Shown here: in pieces, positions 1 through 8,117 of the stretch | Layout: each line of letters starts with the position of its first letter | Numbering within the stretch: the first letter of the stretch is position 1 | Assembly (NCBI RefSeq): GCF_018403185.1 | Contig: NZ_BOSE01000009.1 | Span: forward strand, 183,570-247,569 | Direction: 5' to 3' | DNA from: Paenibacillus montaniterrae | Lineage (GTDB): Bacteria; Bacillota; Bacilli; Paenibacillales; Paenibacillaceae | DNA: 64,000 nucleotides | Position numbers and translations under genes: made by a program | Notes under the pieces: generated by a model | Told to the model about the DNA's origin: nothing | Seen by the model: the letters and a program-made list of their open reading frames with translations, nothing else | Databases searched by the model: none

Positions 1-426
1 ATCGACAATATTTCTGTAAGGCATATCGGTTATCCCAGTAATGATGCTGTTCATTCCGATATCGTTCGTCATCTGAATACAACCTCTATCACCAATAAAT
101 TGTTCGACCGTGAATGGACTAATTTCCTCATTAAGAGCGTTTAGCAGATCATCACCGATAAATCCTCGCACGTTTCCTTCAGCATCAACATCTGCATATA
201 CTTTATAGTTTCTTTTGCTGGCACTGACCTTTAGACTAATACGATGATTTTCCTTTAACAATCCAGTTAACAAACTTGCACAACTAACCGTTCTAGCCAG
301 CAATGTTTTCAAAAGCTTATTCGTGTTTTGATTGGAGCATATCTTACGGATTAAATCCGTATTTTCTGTAAAAAGTATGCGAGCCTGCTTGTTTGAAGCA
401 AGTATTTTAGTCATATAATTATTCAT
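1..426 (-). CDS. hslO: Hsp33-type redox chaperone HslO, 3' part outside window
   Basis: The reverse strand is open for exactly 142 codons from an ATG at 426 to the window edge, so only the N-terminal half is present. The protein starts MNNYMTKILASNKQARILF and continues through the Hsp33 N-terminal fold, with recognisable stretches such as NVRGFIGDD and TVEQFIGDRG. Hsp33 is a cytoplasmic holdase activated by oxidation; its redox-switch zinc cysteines lie at the C-terminus and cannot be seen here. The gene is divergent from the MerR-family regulator starting near 525, about 100 bp away, which suggests that the regulator controls it. The family assignment rests on overall pattern. The missing C-terminus means a degenerate or cysteine-less paralogue cannot be excluded. 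Confidence 0.8.
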   Translation of the reverse strand, partial: MNNYMTKILASNKQARILFTENTDLIRKICSNQNTNKLLKTLLARTVSCASLLTGLLKENHRISLKVSASKRNYKVYADVDAEGNVRGFIGDDLLNALNEEISPFTVEQFIGDRGCIQMTNDIGMNSIITGITDMPYRNIVD

Positions 427-524
427 AACAATTCTAATCCCTTCATGTCGGTGTTTGCTTCAACTTTTATGTTAAAATTGATTATAAATCATGACGTAAC
501 GTTAGGTTCAAGGGAGTGCAAAAT

Positions 525-1271
525 TTGGTTAAGAAAACATTAAAAATAGGAGTAGTTGCGAAGAAAACAGGACTTACTGTTCGAACCTTGCATCACTATG
601 ATCAAATTGGGTTGTTAAAGCCATCAGATGAAACAGAATCAGGTCACCGTCTTTATACAGATTCTGATATCGTACGGCTACATCAAATTGTAACGCTCAA
701 GCAGTTGGGTTTTACTCTTGAAGAAATAAAAGACATGATGAATAACTCTGATTATAATCCGAAGGAAATGCTGAATTTACAGCTATCCCGATTAAACGAG
801 CATATAAACCAGCTGGTTGAGCTTCGAAACAGGCTGCAAGACATTATTGGACTACTTGATGTAGGGGGAGCTGTATCGAGTGAACGTTTCCTCATGACAA
901 TCCAAATGATGAAAATGATTGAAAGCCCTTATTTTTCGGAAAAGCACAAGGCGGAGATGTTAAACAAGTATAAGACGATGACTGCGAATGAATTGAGGCA
1001 AAATAACGAAGCAGGCAAGAATTTGCTTTCCGAGTTCCGTGCAATGATGGAAAGTGGGAAATTGCCTAGCGATTCCGAGGTTGCGCCACTCGCCAAACGA
1101 TGGATACTTGAAATAGAATCAGTTGCTCCTGAGGGATTTATTCAATCCGCCGAACAATATTATAGTGAAAATTCGGATGAATCGATTGCTTATGGCATGG
1201 ATAGTGAGCTTTATTTTTTCATCAAAGAAGCAGTCTCACACATTCACAACCTTTATGAATCACAGCTATAA
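525..1271 (+). CDS. MerR-family transcriptional regulator
   Basis: The N-terminal MerR winged helix is clear: KIGVVAKKTGLTVRTLHHYD followed by GLLKPSDETESGHRLY and a LHQIVTLKQLGFTLEEIKDM helix, then a coiled-coil dimerisation helix. The remaining ~150 residues form an effector region without obvious metal-binding cysteines, so a metal sensor is unlikely; it is of the length seen in TipA-like or multidrug-type MerR proteins. A GTG at 516 lies inside the AGGGAG ribosome binding site (511-516), so the TTG at 525, 8 bases downstream, is the better start. The gene is divergent from hslO. An 8-bp palindrome (TAACGTTA, 497-504) sits in the shared intergenic region and could be part of its operator. 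Confidence 0.88.
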   Translation: MVKKTLKIGVVAKKTGLTVRTLHHYDQIGLLKPSDETESGHRLYTDSDIVRLHQIVTLKQLGFTLEEIKDMMNNSDYNPKEMLNLQLSRLNEHINQLVELRNRLQDIIGLLDVGGAVSSERFLMTIQMMKMIESPYFSEKHKAEMLNKYKTMTANELRQNNEAGKNLLSEFRAMMESGKLPSDSEVAPLAKRWILEIESVAPEGFIQSAEQYYSENSDESIAYGMDSELYFFIKEAVSHIHNLYESQL

Positions 1272-1323
1272 AATTTCAAGCGAAGTGTTAAGCCCATTAC
1301 AGGTCCCAACCAGTTAGGTCTTT

Positions 1324-1355
1324 TTCATATGAAATTCATAAAAACATAGTATGAT
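1324..1355 (+). promoter_or_regulatory. Candidate response-regulator operator and promoter upstream of the two-component genes
   Basis: TTCAT occurs at 1324-1328 and again at 1335-1339, exactly 11 bp apart on the same strand, followed by a -10-like TATGAT at 1350-1355. The distance from the last TTCAT to the -10 is 15 bp. The same arrangement, with more repeats, precedes the transporter operon at 3591-3644. Direct repeats at 11-bp spacing are typical for PhoB/OmpR-family regulators, so autoregulation by the product of 1390-2061 is inferred. Confidence 0.5.
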
Positions 1356-1389
1356 CATCTGAGCAAAGAGTAATGAAGGTAGGTGCGTT

Positions 1390-2061
1390 ATGGCAGAAGA
1401 AATTCTTGTCATCGAAGATGACCAATATATCCAGGAATTAATTGCGGAGTACCTCAAAGCGCAAGGGTACAAGGTGGAGACGGCCAGCAATGGGGCAGAG
1501 GGGTACCAAATGTTTAAAACCGGAAATTTTAACCTTGTGCTGCTCGATGTTATGCTGCCAAACATGGATGGCTATTCTGTATGCAAAATGATTCGTCAGC
1601 ATTCCACGACTCCGATTATTATATTGACTGCTTTAAGTGAAGAAAAGGATCAGCTTCATGCATTTGAATTGGAAGCGGACGATTATCTTGCAAAGCCGTT
1701 TTCATTTAATGTGCTGGTGAAACGGGTTGAGGCTGTTCTTCGCAGAACCAAGCTGGATATGAAACCGAAGGATTTAAGTTATGAGCGTCTTCGTTTGGAT
1801 TGCGAAAGCTACAAAGCTTATCTCGATGATGTGCCGATCGAAATGACGGTGAGGGAGTTTACGATTCTTGCCTATTTGATCGAAAATGCAGGGCGAACGA
1901 TTACTCGCGAAATGATTTTGGATCGCGTGTGGGGCTATGATTTTTTTGGAGATAGCCGCTTAGTCGATGCGCATATTAAAAATATACGCAAAAAAATCGG
2001 AGTGCCGTATATCCAAACGATTAAAGGCGTGGGCTATCTTATTGAGGGCAAAGCACGATGA
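1390..2061 (+). CDS. OmpR/PhoB-family response regulator
   Basis: This 223-residue protein has a receiver domain (residues ~4-118) with the acidic pair E9/D10-D11, the phosphoacceptor Asp53 in LVLLDVMLPNMDG and the conserved lysine in LAKPF. A C-terminal winged helix follows (~130-220) with the typical TVREFTILAYLIENAGRTIT, DAHIKNIRKKIG and TIKGVGYLI motifs. The stop overlaps the start of the kinase gene by 4 bp (ATGA), so the two are translationally coupled. It is expected to bind direct repeats, and TTCAT repeats with 11-bp spacing are found upstream of this gene and upstream of the transporter operon that follows. The signal sensed is unknown. Confidence 0.95.
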   Translation: MAEEILVIEDDQYIQELIAEYLKAQGYKVETASNGAEGYQMFKTGNFNLVLLDVMLPNMDGYSVCKMIRQHSTTPIIILTALSEEKDQLHAFELEADDYLAKPFSFNVLVKRVEAVLRRTKLDMKPKDLSYERLRLDCESYKAYLDDVPIEMTVREFTILAYLIENAGRTITREMILDRVWGYDFFGDSRLVDAHIKNIRKKIGVPYIQTIKGVGYLIEGKAR

Positions 2062-3548
2062 GAAGACATAAAAGCGTTGCCTTCAAAATATTTGCCGTCA
2101 CAAGCTCTGTGCTGATCGTATTTGCTTGTATTTTATATTTTACGCTTTACTTTATATTGCCTTCCTTTTATTTGCAGCACAAGAAAGCCGATTTGGCTAA
2201 TGGAATTGCCGAATTGCTGGAAAATTATCCACAAGGAAATTGGGAAGAAGGGATTAAGCAGGTCAGAGATTTTTCGATTGCCTACAACGCTGCCGTCATT
2301 GTAAAAGATGGGAACGACAACATTAAATTTCCTACGATTACGTTAGCACCTGCGGTTTCACTGGAGCGAGATGAGATGGAAGGTTTGGCAAGCTCTGATT
2401 GGGTGAAAATATCGACAGAACTGGAAGAAACCAATAATGGGAAATTGCCTGTAAGCAATTATGAGCAAACGGTGATCATGACTGACTTGAGCTTGCCTGG
2501 GCATGAGCAGGAGGGAGGCTATACGATGTCAGTCCTCGCTTCTTTGCAGCCGATTGATGAAGCCGCTAGTATGCTGCTAAAGCTGGCTCCTTATATGCTG
2601 CTGATCATTTTTGTCATTTCCGTCGGAGGGGCTTATATTTACTCTCATTTCTTCGCGCGGCCGTTGGTTGGTATGAGCAAGGTAGCCAAGAGGATGGCGC
2701 AATTGGATTTTTCAGAGCGTTCGCACTACGCATCTGATGATGAGATTGGTGAAATTTCGCAATCTTTAAACAGGCTGGCTATCAATTTGCAGCATTCGAT
2801 GCAAGAATTGACAGAAGCCAATGCCAAATTAAAAAGCGATATTCAGCTCAAAGAAGAAATGGAAGCGAGGCGACGTGAGTTTGTTGCAACAATTTCCCAT
2901 GAGTTGAAAACGCCGCTTACGGCTATATCAGGACAGTTGGAGGCGATGATTCATCAAGTCGGGCCCTATCGCGACCGCGATAAGTATTTGGTGCAGTCGC
3001 ATCGGATTGTCAAGCAGATGGAAAAGCTGGTTTATGAAATTCTTGAGGTTTCCAAGCTGGAAGGTGACAGCTTTCAGCCACAGAGAGCGGAAGTGAATCT
3101 GTCCAGGTTGATTGGTGAAATGATAGAACCGATTCGTTACTATTGCGAGCTGCACGGCATTGCGCTTCAAGCGGATATTTCCGAGCCTGTAACGGTAATA
3201 GGCGATGAGCGGCTGCTTGCGAAGGCGATTTCCAATATTGTCGGCAATGCCGCCTATTATACTAGAAAAGGAGAGCGCATCATTATCCGGCTGTCTTCGG
3301 ATTGCCAGTATGCCGGGCTGAGTGTGCTGAATACAGGCGCTCATCTGGATGAGCATGAAATTCCCGACTTATTCAAGGCGTTCTATCGAACGGACAAGTC
3401 AAGAAGCCGCCAAACGGGCGGCAGCGGCTTGGGCTTATATATTGTTAAAAAAATATTGGATGTTCATGATGCGATTTACAGCTTGTCCAATCATACCAAC
3501 GGAGTTGAATTTGTACTCCAATTGCCGAAGAGCGAGCCACTGACGTAA
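2058..3548 (+). CDS. Membrane sensor histidine kinase
   Basis: A classical membrane kinase of 496 residues: a transmembrane segment at ~10-32, an extracytoplasmic sensor domain to ~170, a second transmembrane segment (LAPYMLLIIFVISVGGAYIY), a HAMP linker, a HisKA domain with the phospho-histidine in ATISHELKTPL near residue 280, and a HATPase domain with an N-box (NIVGNAAYYT) and GSGLGLYI. It partners the preceding regulator through a 4-bp overlap. The extracellular region resembles no ligand-binding family I recognise. Its last codons form the left arm of a transcription terminator, separating the two-component operon from the transporter genes. Confidence 0.93.
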   Translation: MRRHKSVAFKIFAVTSSVLIVFACILYFTLYFILPSFYLQHKKADLANGIAELLENYPQGNWEEGIKQVRDFSIAYNAAVIVKDGNDNIKFPTITLAPAVSLERDEMEGLASSDWVKISTELEETNNGKLPVSNYEQTVIMTDLSLPGHEQEGGYTMSVLASLQPIDEAASMLLKLAPYMLLIIFVISVGGAYIYSHFFARPLVGMSKVAKRMAQLDFSERSHYASDDEIGEISQSLNRLAINLQHSMQELTEANAKLKSDIQLKEEMEARRREFVATISHELKTPLTAISGQLEAMIHQVGPYRDRDKYLVQSHRIVKQMEKLVYEILEVSKLEGDSFQPQRAEVNLSRLIGEMIEPIRYYCELHGIALQADISEPVTVIGDERLLAKAISNIVGNAAYYTRKGERIIIRLSSDCQYAGLSVLNTGAHLDEHEIPDLFKAFYRTDKSRSRQTGGSGLGLYIVKKILDVHDAIYSLSNHTNGVEFVLQLPKSEPLT

Positions 3549-3568
3549 AGGTCAGAGCTCGCTTTTTT
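3531..3568 (+). terminator. Intrinsic terminator overlapping the kinase stop codon
   Basis: GCGAGC (3532-3537) pairs with GCTCGC (3557-3562), with a mostly paired inner stem (TGAC/GTCA), followed by six T residues (3563-3568). The left arm is inside the kinase coding sequence. Confidence 0.8.
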
Positions 3569-3590
3569 ATTGTGTCTTCCCCTCATATTT

Positions 3591-3644
3591 TTCAAATGGC
3601 GTTCATTCACTTTTCATGCCAACTTCATACCGGGCACGTATCCT
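3591..3644 (+). promoter_or_regulatory. Four 11-bp-phased TTCA(T/A) repeats and -10 upstream of importer cassette 1
   Basis: TTCAAA (3591), TTCATT (3602), TTCATG (3613) and TTCATA (3624) start exactly 11 bp apart. A -10-like TATCCT follows at 3639-3644, 15 bp after the start of the last repeat, the same distance as in the two-component promoter at 1324-1355. There is no good -35 box, as expected for an activated promoter whose regulator overlaps that position. The shared motif predicts control by the adjacent OmpR-type regulator. Confidence 0.6.
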
Positions 3645-3664
3645 ATGGTTTGTAGGAGAAAGGG

Positions 3665-4540
3665 GTGACTGAAGAAATGAAACGAAAATGGCTGCGCTCC
3701 AAATTCCCCATTGCCCTGCTATTTTTAGCCCCGAGCCTAATCGGCTTCACGATTTTTTATCTCGTGCCTTTCATTGTGGGATTCTATTATTCGCTGATGG
3801 ACAGCCCTACGAACGGATCATTTGTCGGTTTGGATAATTACAGGCAGCTGCTGCAAAGCGCATCTTTTCGCAAAGCCGCCTCTAATACTGCGATTTTTAC
3901 GCTTACGGGCGTGCCTTTGGTTATGGCCATATCGCTGGGACTTGCGCTGATGCTGAACCGGACGTTGCCTTTGCGGAATTGGCTTCGTGCAGCTTATGTA
4001 ATGCCGCTCGTTGTTCCCGTCGCCTCGATCATCGTTGTGTGGCAATTATGGTTTGATATGCAGGGGGCAATCAATGCGATTTGGACTTCGTGGGGGAACA
4101 CACCGATTGACTGGATGAATACATCATGGGCAAGAGCCGTTGTCATGCTGATCTATCTATGGAAGACGATCGGCTACAATATGATCTTATTTTTGGCCGG
4201 ATTGCAAAATATTCCGGATGAGTACTATGAAGCGGCGAGTTTGGATGGAGCGGGGCCAATCCGCAAATTTATTTCGATTACGCTTGTCTGTCTGACGCCA
4301 ACCAATTTCTTCGTGTTGATTATGTCTATTATTAGTTCGTTTAAGGTGTTCCGGGAAACATACCTGATTGCAGGCGATTATCCGCATGAAAGCATCTATA
4401 TGCTGCAGCATTACATGAACAACATGTTTCAGGCGTTAGATTATCAAAAGCTGACGGCGGCTTCCTTTTTAATGGCGTCGGCGATCGTCATCATTGTGAC
4501 GATATTATTCCGATTTGAACGAAAATTCCACATGAACTAA
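3665..4540 (+). CDS. ABC sugar-type importer permease, MalF/UgpA class (cassette 1)
   Basis: A 291-residue inner-membrane permease with six predicted transmembrane segments, beginning FPIALLFLAPSLIGFTIFYL. The cytoplasmic EAA loop that docks the ATPase is present (YEAASLDGAGPIRKF). It belongs to the CUT1-like carbohydrate importer permeases. No ATPase is encoded nearby, so a shared MsmX-type ATPase is presumed. The GTG start at 3665 has AGGAG six bases upstream; an ATG four codons later is an alternative. It is followed 14 bp later by the second permease. Its closest relative in the window is the permease at 43141-44046; both share a near-identical C-terminal stretch (IYMxQHYMNNMF). Confidence 0.92.
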   Translation: MTEEMKRKWLRSKFPIALLFLAPSLIGFTIFYLVPFIVGFYYSLMDSPTNGSFVGLDNYRQLLQSASFRKAASNTAIFTLTGVPLVMAISLGLALMLNRTLPLRNWLRAAYVMPLVVPVASIIVVWQLWFDMQGAINAIWTSWGNTPIDWMNTSWARAVVMLIYLWKTIGYNMILFLAGLQNIPDEYYEAASLDGAGPIRKFISITLVCLTPTNFFVLIMSIISSFKVFRETYLIAGDYPHESIYMLQHYMNNMFQALDYQKLTAASFLMASAIVIIVTILFRFERKFHMN

Positions 4541-4554
4541 GGAGGGAAGGGCCG

Positions 4555-5403
4555 ATGAGAATCTTGTTATCAACTACTGTATTGACTGTGATGTTGTTTG
4601 TGATGGCTATCATCATGCTCATTCCACTCTATTTTACGATAAGCAATTCATTCATGACCGAAGCGGAAATCCAATTTAATTACAGTACGGAAGGTACAGC
4701 AGATGAATACCTTCACTTGAAGTGGATTCCAGATTGGGTCAGCCTGGAGCAATATAAGACATTGCTCTTTGATCGCATGCAATTTCTGATCATGTTCTGG
4801 AATTCCGTCCTGCTCGTCGTTCCCATTGTTTTCGGACAAGCCGCAGTTGCTGTCATGGCTGCATTTGCATTGTCCCAGTTTTCTTTTGTTGGCAGAGACA
4901 GCTTGTTTTTTCTTTATATCATCACGATGCTGATGCCTTTTCAAGTCACATTGGTTCCGAATTACTTGGCGATGGACTGGCTCGGATTGCTGGACAGCAG
5001 GTTGGCGATTATTCTTCCCGGTATCTTTTCGGCTTTCGGCGTATTTCTGGTTCGCCAATTTATGATCGGCATTCCTCGTGCTTATTTGGAGGCCGCCCAA
5101 ATGGATGGAGCGGGATATTGGACAATCTTTACGCGCATTATGATACCGATGTCCAGGCCGGGAATAGCTGCGCTTACGATTCTAGTATTTATTGATTATT
5201 GGAATATGGTAGAACAGCCGCTGATTTTTTTGCATGATGCATACTTGCGTCCTTTGTCTATCTATTTGGCTCAAATTAATGAAGGGGAGTTTGGTCTTGC
5301 TTTCGCGGCTGCTGTGCTATATATGCTGCCGATGCTGTTCGTCTTTTTGTACGCAGAGAATGACCTGATTGAGGGGATTCAATTATCGGGGGTAAAGGGC
5401 TAA
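4555..5403 (+). CDS. ABC sugar-type importer permease, MalG/UgpE class (cassette 1)
   Basis: A 282-residue partner permease with six transmembrane segments and the EAA motif (LEAAQMDGAGYWTIF). Between the first and second membrane helices is an extracytoplasmic segment (about residues 40-70) that is longer than usual for this class; the cassette 2 homologue at 44058 has the same insertion. The C-terminus IQLSGVKG is typical of MalG-type proteins. A GGAGGG ribosome binding site precedes the ATG. It lies between the first permease and an HlyD-like adaptor gene in one transcription unit. The substrate cannot be inferred from the sequence. Confidence 0.92.
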   Translation: MRILLSTTVLTVMLFVMAIIMLIPLYFTISNSFMTEAEIQFNYSTEGTADEYLHLKWIPDWVSLEQYKTLLFDRMQFLIMFWNSVLLVVPIVFGQAAVAVMAAFALSQFSFVGRDSLFFLYIITMLMPFQVTLVPNYLAMDWLGLLDSRLAIILPGIFSAFGVFLVRQFMIGIPRAYLEAAQMDGAGYWTIFTRIMIPMSRPGIAALTILVFIDYWNMVEQPLIFLHDAYLRPLSIYLAQINEGEFGLAFAAAVLYMLPMLFVFLYAENDLIEGIQLSGVKG

Positions 5404-5435
5404 GACCCCTCAACTAGGAAGGAGAGGCTGATGGT

Positions 5436-6581
5436 ATGGAAGTCGTGGAACATTCCCAAATGAAACGAAAAAGAACAGTAAAGGTGGCCGCGGCGATCTT
5501 TTTCGGGCTGCTGCTGGTTGTCACTTTTTTTTCTAACACGTTTCAGCAAATTACATTGCCTAAAGTTAAAACAGTTACACCAAGCTTTCAAGAGTTGACC
5601 TTCATAATTGAAGGAGAGGGCACGCTGCTTCATCAGAACATTGTGCCGGTATATGATGCATCTGGCTGGAAAGTGGAACAAATCGATGTGGAGGTTGGCG
5701 ATTATGTTGAAAAAGGCCAAGTGTTGATTAAACTTGATGCCTCCACAGCCCATAACGCTTTGCTTGATGAAAAAAGCCGCTTAAAACAGCAGCAGCTTCG
5801 TCTTGAACAATTGCAAGAAAACTATAAACTGACGGCTCAAACCGGGGACGAATCAACCTTGCGCAATGCCCAAATAGAAATGGAAAGCCTTAAGCTGGAT
5901 ATTGAGATACAAGAACGAAAGATCCGTACGATGCAAGAAAAAAATGAGTCACAAGCAACCGTTGCAGCACCGATTGATGGGGTGGTTACTGAAGTGAATG
6001 CGACATTGGGCACGTCGTCCAATCCCGGTCAGCCGGCCGTGCAAATGGCTGATTTGAGTCAAGGATTGATGTGGGAGTTGACAGTCGATGCGGAACTTGC
6101 AAGCAATCTGGAGATCGGTGAGGAAGTGTCGTTGTACATCAATGGAAATACAGGACAAACCGTTCAGGCTACCTTGGAAAAGATAGAGGATGCCGGCAAC
6201 ATGAATTCAGAGTCAGGCGGATCGGCAGGCGGGGAGGCGGCCAATTCTCCTGTTTCAGGCAAGCAACTGACTTTTGCTGTCTATGAATCCGACTTAAAAG
6301 GAGGTGAACGTGTAGGGATTAAGTGGGAGAAAAAATCCGGCCGAGCCAACCTGACGATTCCAAAGGATGTGGTGCATACCGATAACCAGGGGAAATATGT
6401 CTACGTAGTGGAAGAAAAGAAAGGACCGCTGGGCAATCAATTTACGGTACAAAAACGATATGTGACGCTGGGAAAAACAGATGCGTCGAAGCAAGTGATA
6501 CAAAATGGCTTGCTGGGAGAGGAGCAGGTCGTTACGGAAAGCAGCGAGCCGTTAAATGAAGGGGAACGCGTCAGATGGTAA
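5436..6581 (+). CDS. HlyD/RND-type membrane-fusion adaptor inside an importer operon
   Basis: A 381-residue protein with one N-terminal membrane anchor (residues ~16-36), then a lipoyl-like/biotinyl half-motif (GWKVEQIDVEVGDYVEKGQ), a coiled-coil hairpin rich in K, E, Q and L (~105-170), the second lipoyl half (VAAPIDGVVTEVNATLG) and beta-barrel regions. This is the architecture of periplasmic adaptor (membrane-fusion) proteins, which normally partner exporters. No exporter gene is adjacent; it sits between importer permeases and their binding protein. The same gene order recurs at 44984-46144, so the association is not accidental. An AAGGAGAGG site precedes the ATG. Its function in the complex is unknown. 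Confidence 0.85.
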   Translation: MEVVEHSQMKRKRTVKVAAAIFFGLLLVVTFFSNTFQQITLPKVKTVTPSFQELTFIIEGEGTLLHQNIVPVYDASGWKVEQIDVEVGDYVEKGQVLIKLDASTAHNALLDEKSRLKQQQLRLEQLQENYKLTAQTGDESTLRNAQIEMESLKLDIEIQERKIRTMQEKNESQATVAAPIDGVVTEVNATLGTSSNPGQPAVQMADLSQGLMWELTVDAELASNLEIGEEVSLYINGNTGQTVQATLEKIEDAGNMNSESGGSAGGEAANSPVSGKQLTFAVYESDLKGGERVGIKWEKKSGRANLTIPKDVVHTDNQGKYVYVVEEKKGPLGNQFTVQKRYVTLGKTDASKQVIQNGLLGEEQVVTESSEPLNEGERVRW

Positions 6582-6609
6582 ACGTTGAAAATGAGAGGAG
6601 TTATCGACA

Positions 6610-7992
6610 ATGAAAAAATGGTTTATAGCAATGGTGGCGCTAATCTTAAGCGTCTCTCTGACAGCATGCAGTAGTTCTGGTGGTAGTGAAGTTGGTAGTA
6701 ATGGAAGTGAAAATAAGAGTACGTCCACGTCGACAGATGGGAAAACGGTCGTGACGATTTCCGTGATACAAAAAGATCCTATCGGTTGGCTCGATCAAGC
6801 CGCTCAGTCTTACGAACAGGCCAATCCAGATATCGATATCGTGATTAAGGAACATACGACTACTCCGGAAAGCTCATCCCAGCAAGCGATTAGTCTTAGA
6901 GGCGATGTCGACCCTGCGGAATTGGAAGCTTACAGAAATACGGTGAATACGGAGTTAATGTCGGGCAAAGGACCCGATCTGATTTCAGTGAATAACTTGA
7001 ATTACGGCCAGTATGCAGAAAAACAACTGCTAGCAGACATTGGCGAATTTATAAATAACGATCAACAATTTTTGGATAAAGATTATTTCTCCAATGTGCT
7101 TGATGCGGCAAAGCATGAAGGAAAGCTGGTTGCGATGCCGGTACAATTTTGGATTCATACGCTATCAAGTGGATTTGACTCCTCTGATTTACAAATAGAT
7201 GAAGCAGCTTGGACGTGGAACGACCTGCTTAACAAGGGCAAGGAGATGGTAGAAAAGGATAGCACATTCGAGGTTATGGGAGCCGTGGCGCCATCCGATC
7301 TTCTTTCCAAGATGGTGCTGAGCGAATTTAATCAATATGTAGATCAAACGGCCAAACAAGCAAAGTTTGATTCTCCTTCGTTTATCCAGCTCTTAAATAC
7401 TGTGCGTGATATGTACAAAAATGGACTTTTATCAGAAGGTCACAATGCGATAATTGAAGATCGAGATGTATTTCGAGATGAAACGTTTTTTGCGCCTATA
7501 CTGTTGTATCAAACGATGCAAGCCGAGCGCCAAATCTGGAACCTGCCTGCTAACGGCAATGAAAACGGTATGGTATTTTCATCAAATCTGATGTTGGCGA
7601 TCAATGATAAGTCGGCTGTTAAACAAGAAGCGTGGGAGTTCTTAAAGTATTTGATCTCTGAAGAAATGCAATCTCACCCAGCTATGTTTATGGCATTTCC
7701 TATCCATAAAGCGGCGTTGAGCAGTCAGTTGCAAAGTGCTAGCTTGGCTCAAGCTAAATCTATGGGCGGGGATAATAAAAGTGAGCAAAATACAGAGAAT
7801 TCTGGCGTAAGTAGTGAAAGTGTACAGGAAATTGTGCAATTTGCTGAACAACAAGGACGGTTTTTGCACAGCGATCCACGCTTAATGAGTATTATAGCGG
7901 AAGAATCAAGCACTTTTTTTGCAGGCGAGAAATCAGCTGAGGAAGTGGCTGCGACAATTCAAAATCGCGTACAAATTTATTTGAATGAATAA
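6610..7992 (+). CDS. Extracellular solute-binding lipoprotein (cassette 1)
   Basis: A 460-residue family-1-type solute-binding protein. The signal peptide ends in a lipobox (SVSLTAC, Cys20) followed by a Ser/Gly-rich tether, so the protein is lipid-anchored outside the membrane. The body has the pattern of carbohydrate-binding proteins (QSYEQANPDIDIVI, GKGPDLISV, AWEFLKYLISEEMQS). It would deliver ligand to the two permeases upstream. The C-terminal AEEVAATIQNR stretch matches its cassette 2 relative at 46185. A terminator follows, making this the last gene of the unit. The ligand is unknown; the secreted glycosidase downstream hints at an oligosaccharide. Confidence 0.92.
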   Translation: MKKWFIAMVALILSVSLTACSSSGGSEVGSNGSENKSTSTSTDGKTVVTISVIQKDPIGWLDQAAQSYEQANPDIDIVIKEHTTTPESSSQQAISLRGDVDPAELEAYRNTVNTELMSGKGPDLISVNNLNYGQYAEKQLLADIGEFINNDQQFLDKDYFSNVLDAAKHEGKLVAMPVQFWIHTLSSGFDSSDLQIDEAAWTWNDLLNKGKEMVEKDSTFEVMGAVAPSDLLSKMVLSEFNQYVDQTAKQAKFDSPSFIQLLNTVRDMYKNGLLSEGHNAIIEDRDVFRDETFFAPILLYQTMQAERQIWNLPANGNENGMVFSSNLMLAINDKSAVKQEAWEFLKYLISEEMQSHPAMFMAFPIHKAALSSQLQSASLAQAKSMGGDNKSEQNTENSGVSSESVQEIVQFAEQQGRFLHSDPRLMSIIAEESSTFFAGEKSAEEVAATIQNRVQIYLNE

Positions 7993-8017
7993 TGAACAGT
8001 TAAAATGTATCCCTGGA

Positions 8018-8046
8018 GAGTGGGCTTGCCCCACTCTTTTCTTTTT
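8018..8046 (+). terminator. Intrinsic terminator after importer cassette 1
   Basis: GAGTGGG (8018-8024) pairs with CCCACTC (8030-8036) across a 5-base loop and is followed by a T-rich tract. Confidence 0.85.
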
Positions 8047-8117
8047 GTGCAGCAATTATAATGAATGTGGACAGTCGATTATTGATGGGCAGATGAATAA
8101 TTTTGAGGAGGTATTTT

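Noticed and set aside
3591..3644. Phosphate-starvation (Pho) box
   Set aside because: The 11-bp spacing is Pho-like, but the unit is TTCAT and the neighbouring regulator is a better explanation; no phosphate gene is linked.
5436..6581. Part of a multidrug or peptide exporter operon
   Set aside because: No exporter ATPase, RND pump or outer component is adjacent; both copies are tied to importer permeases and binding proteins instead.
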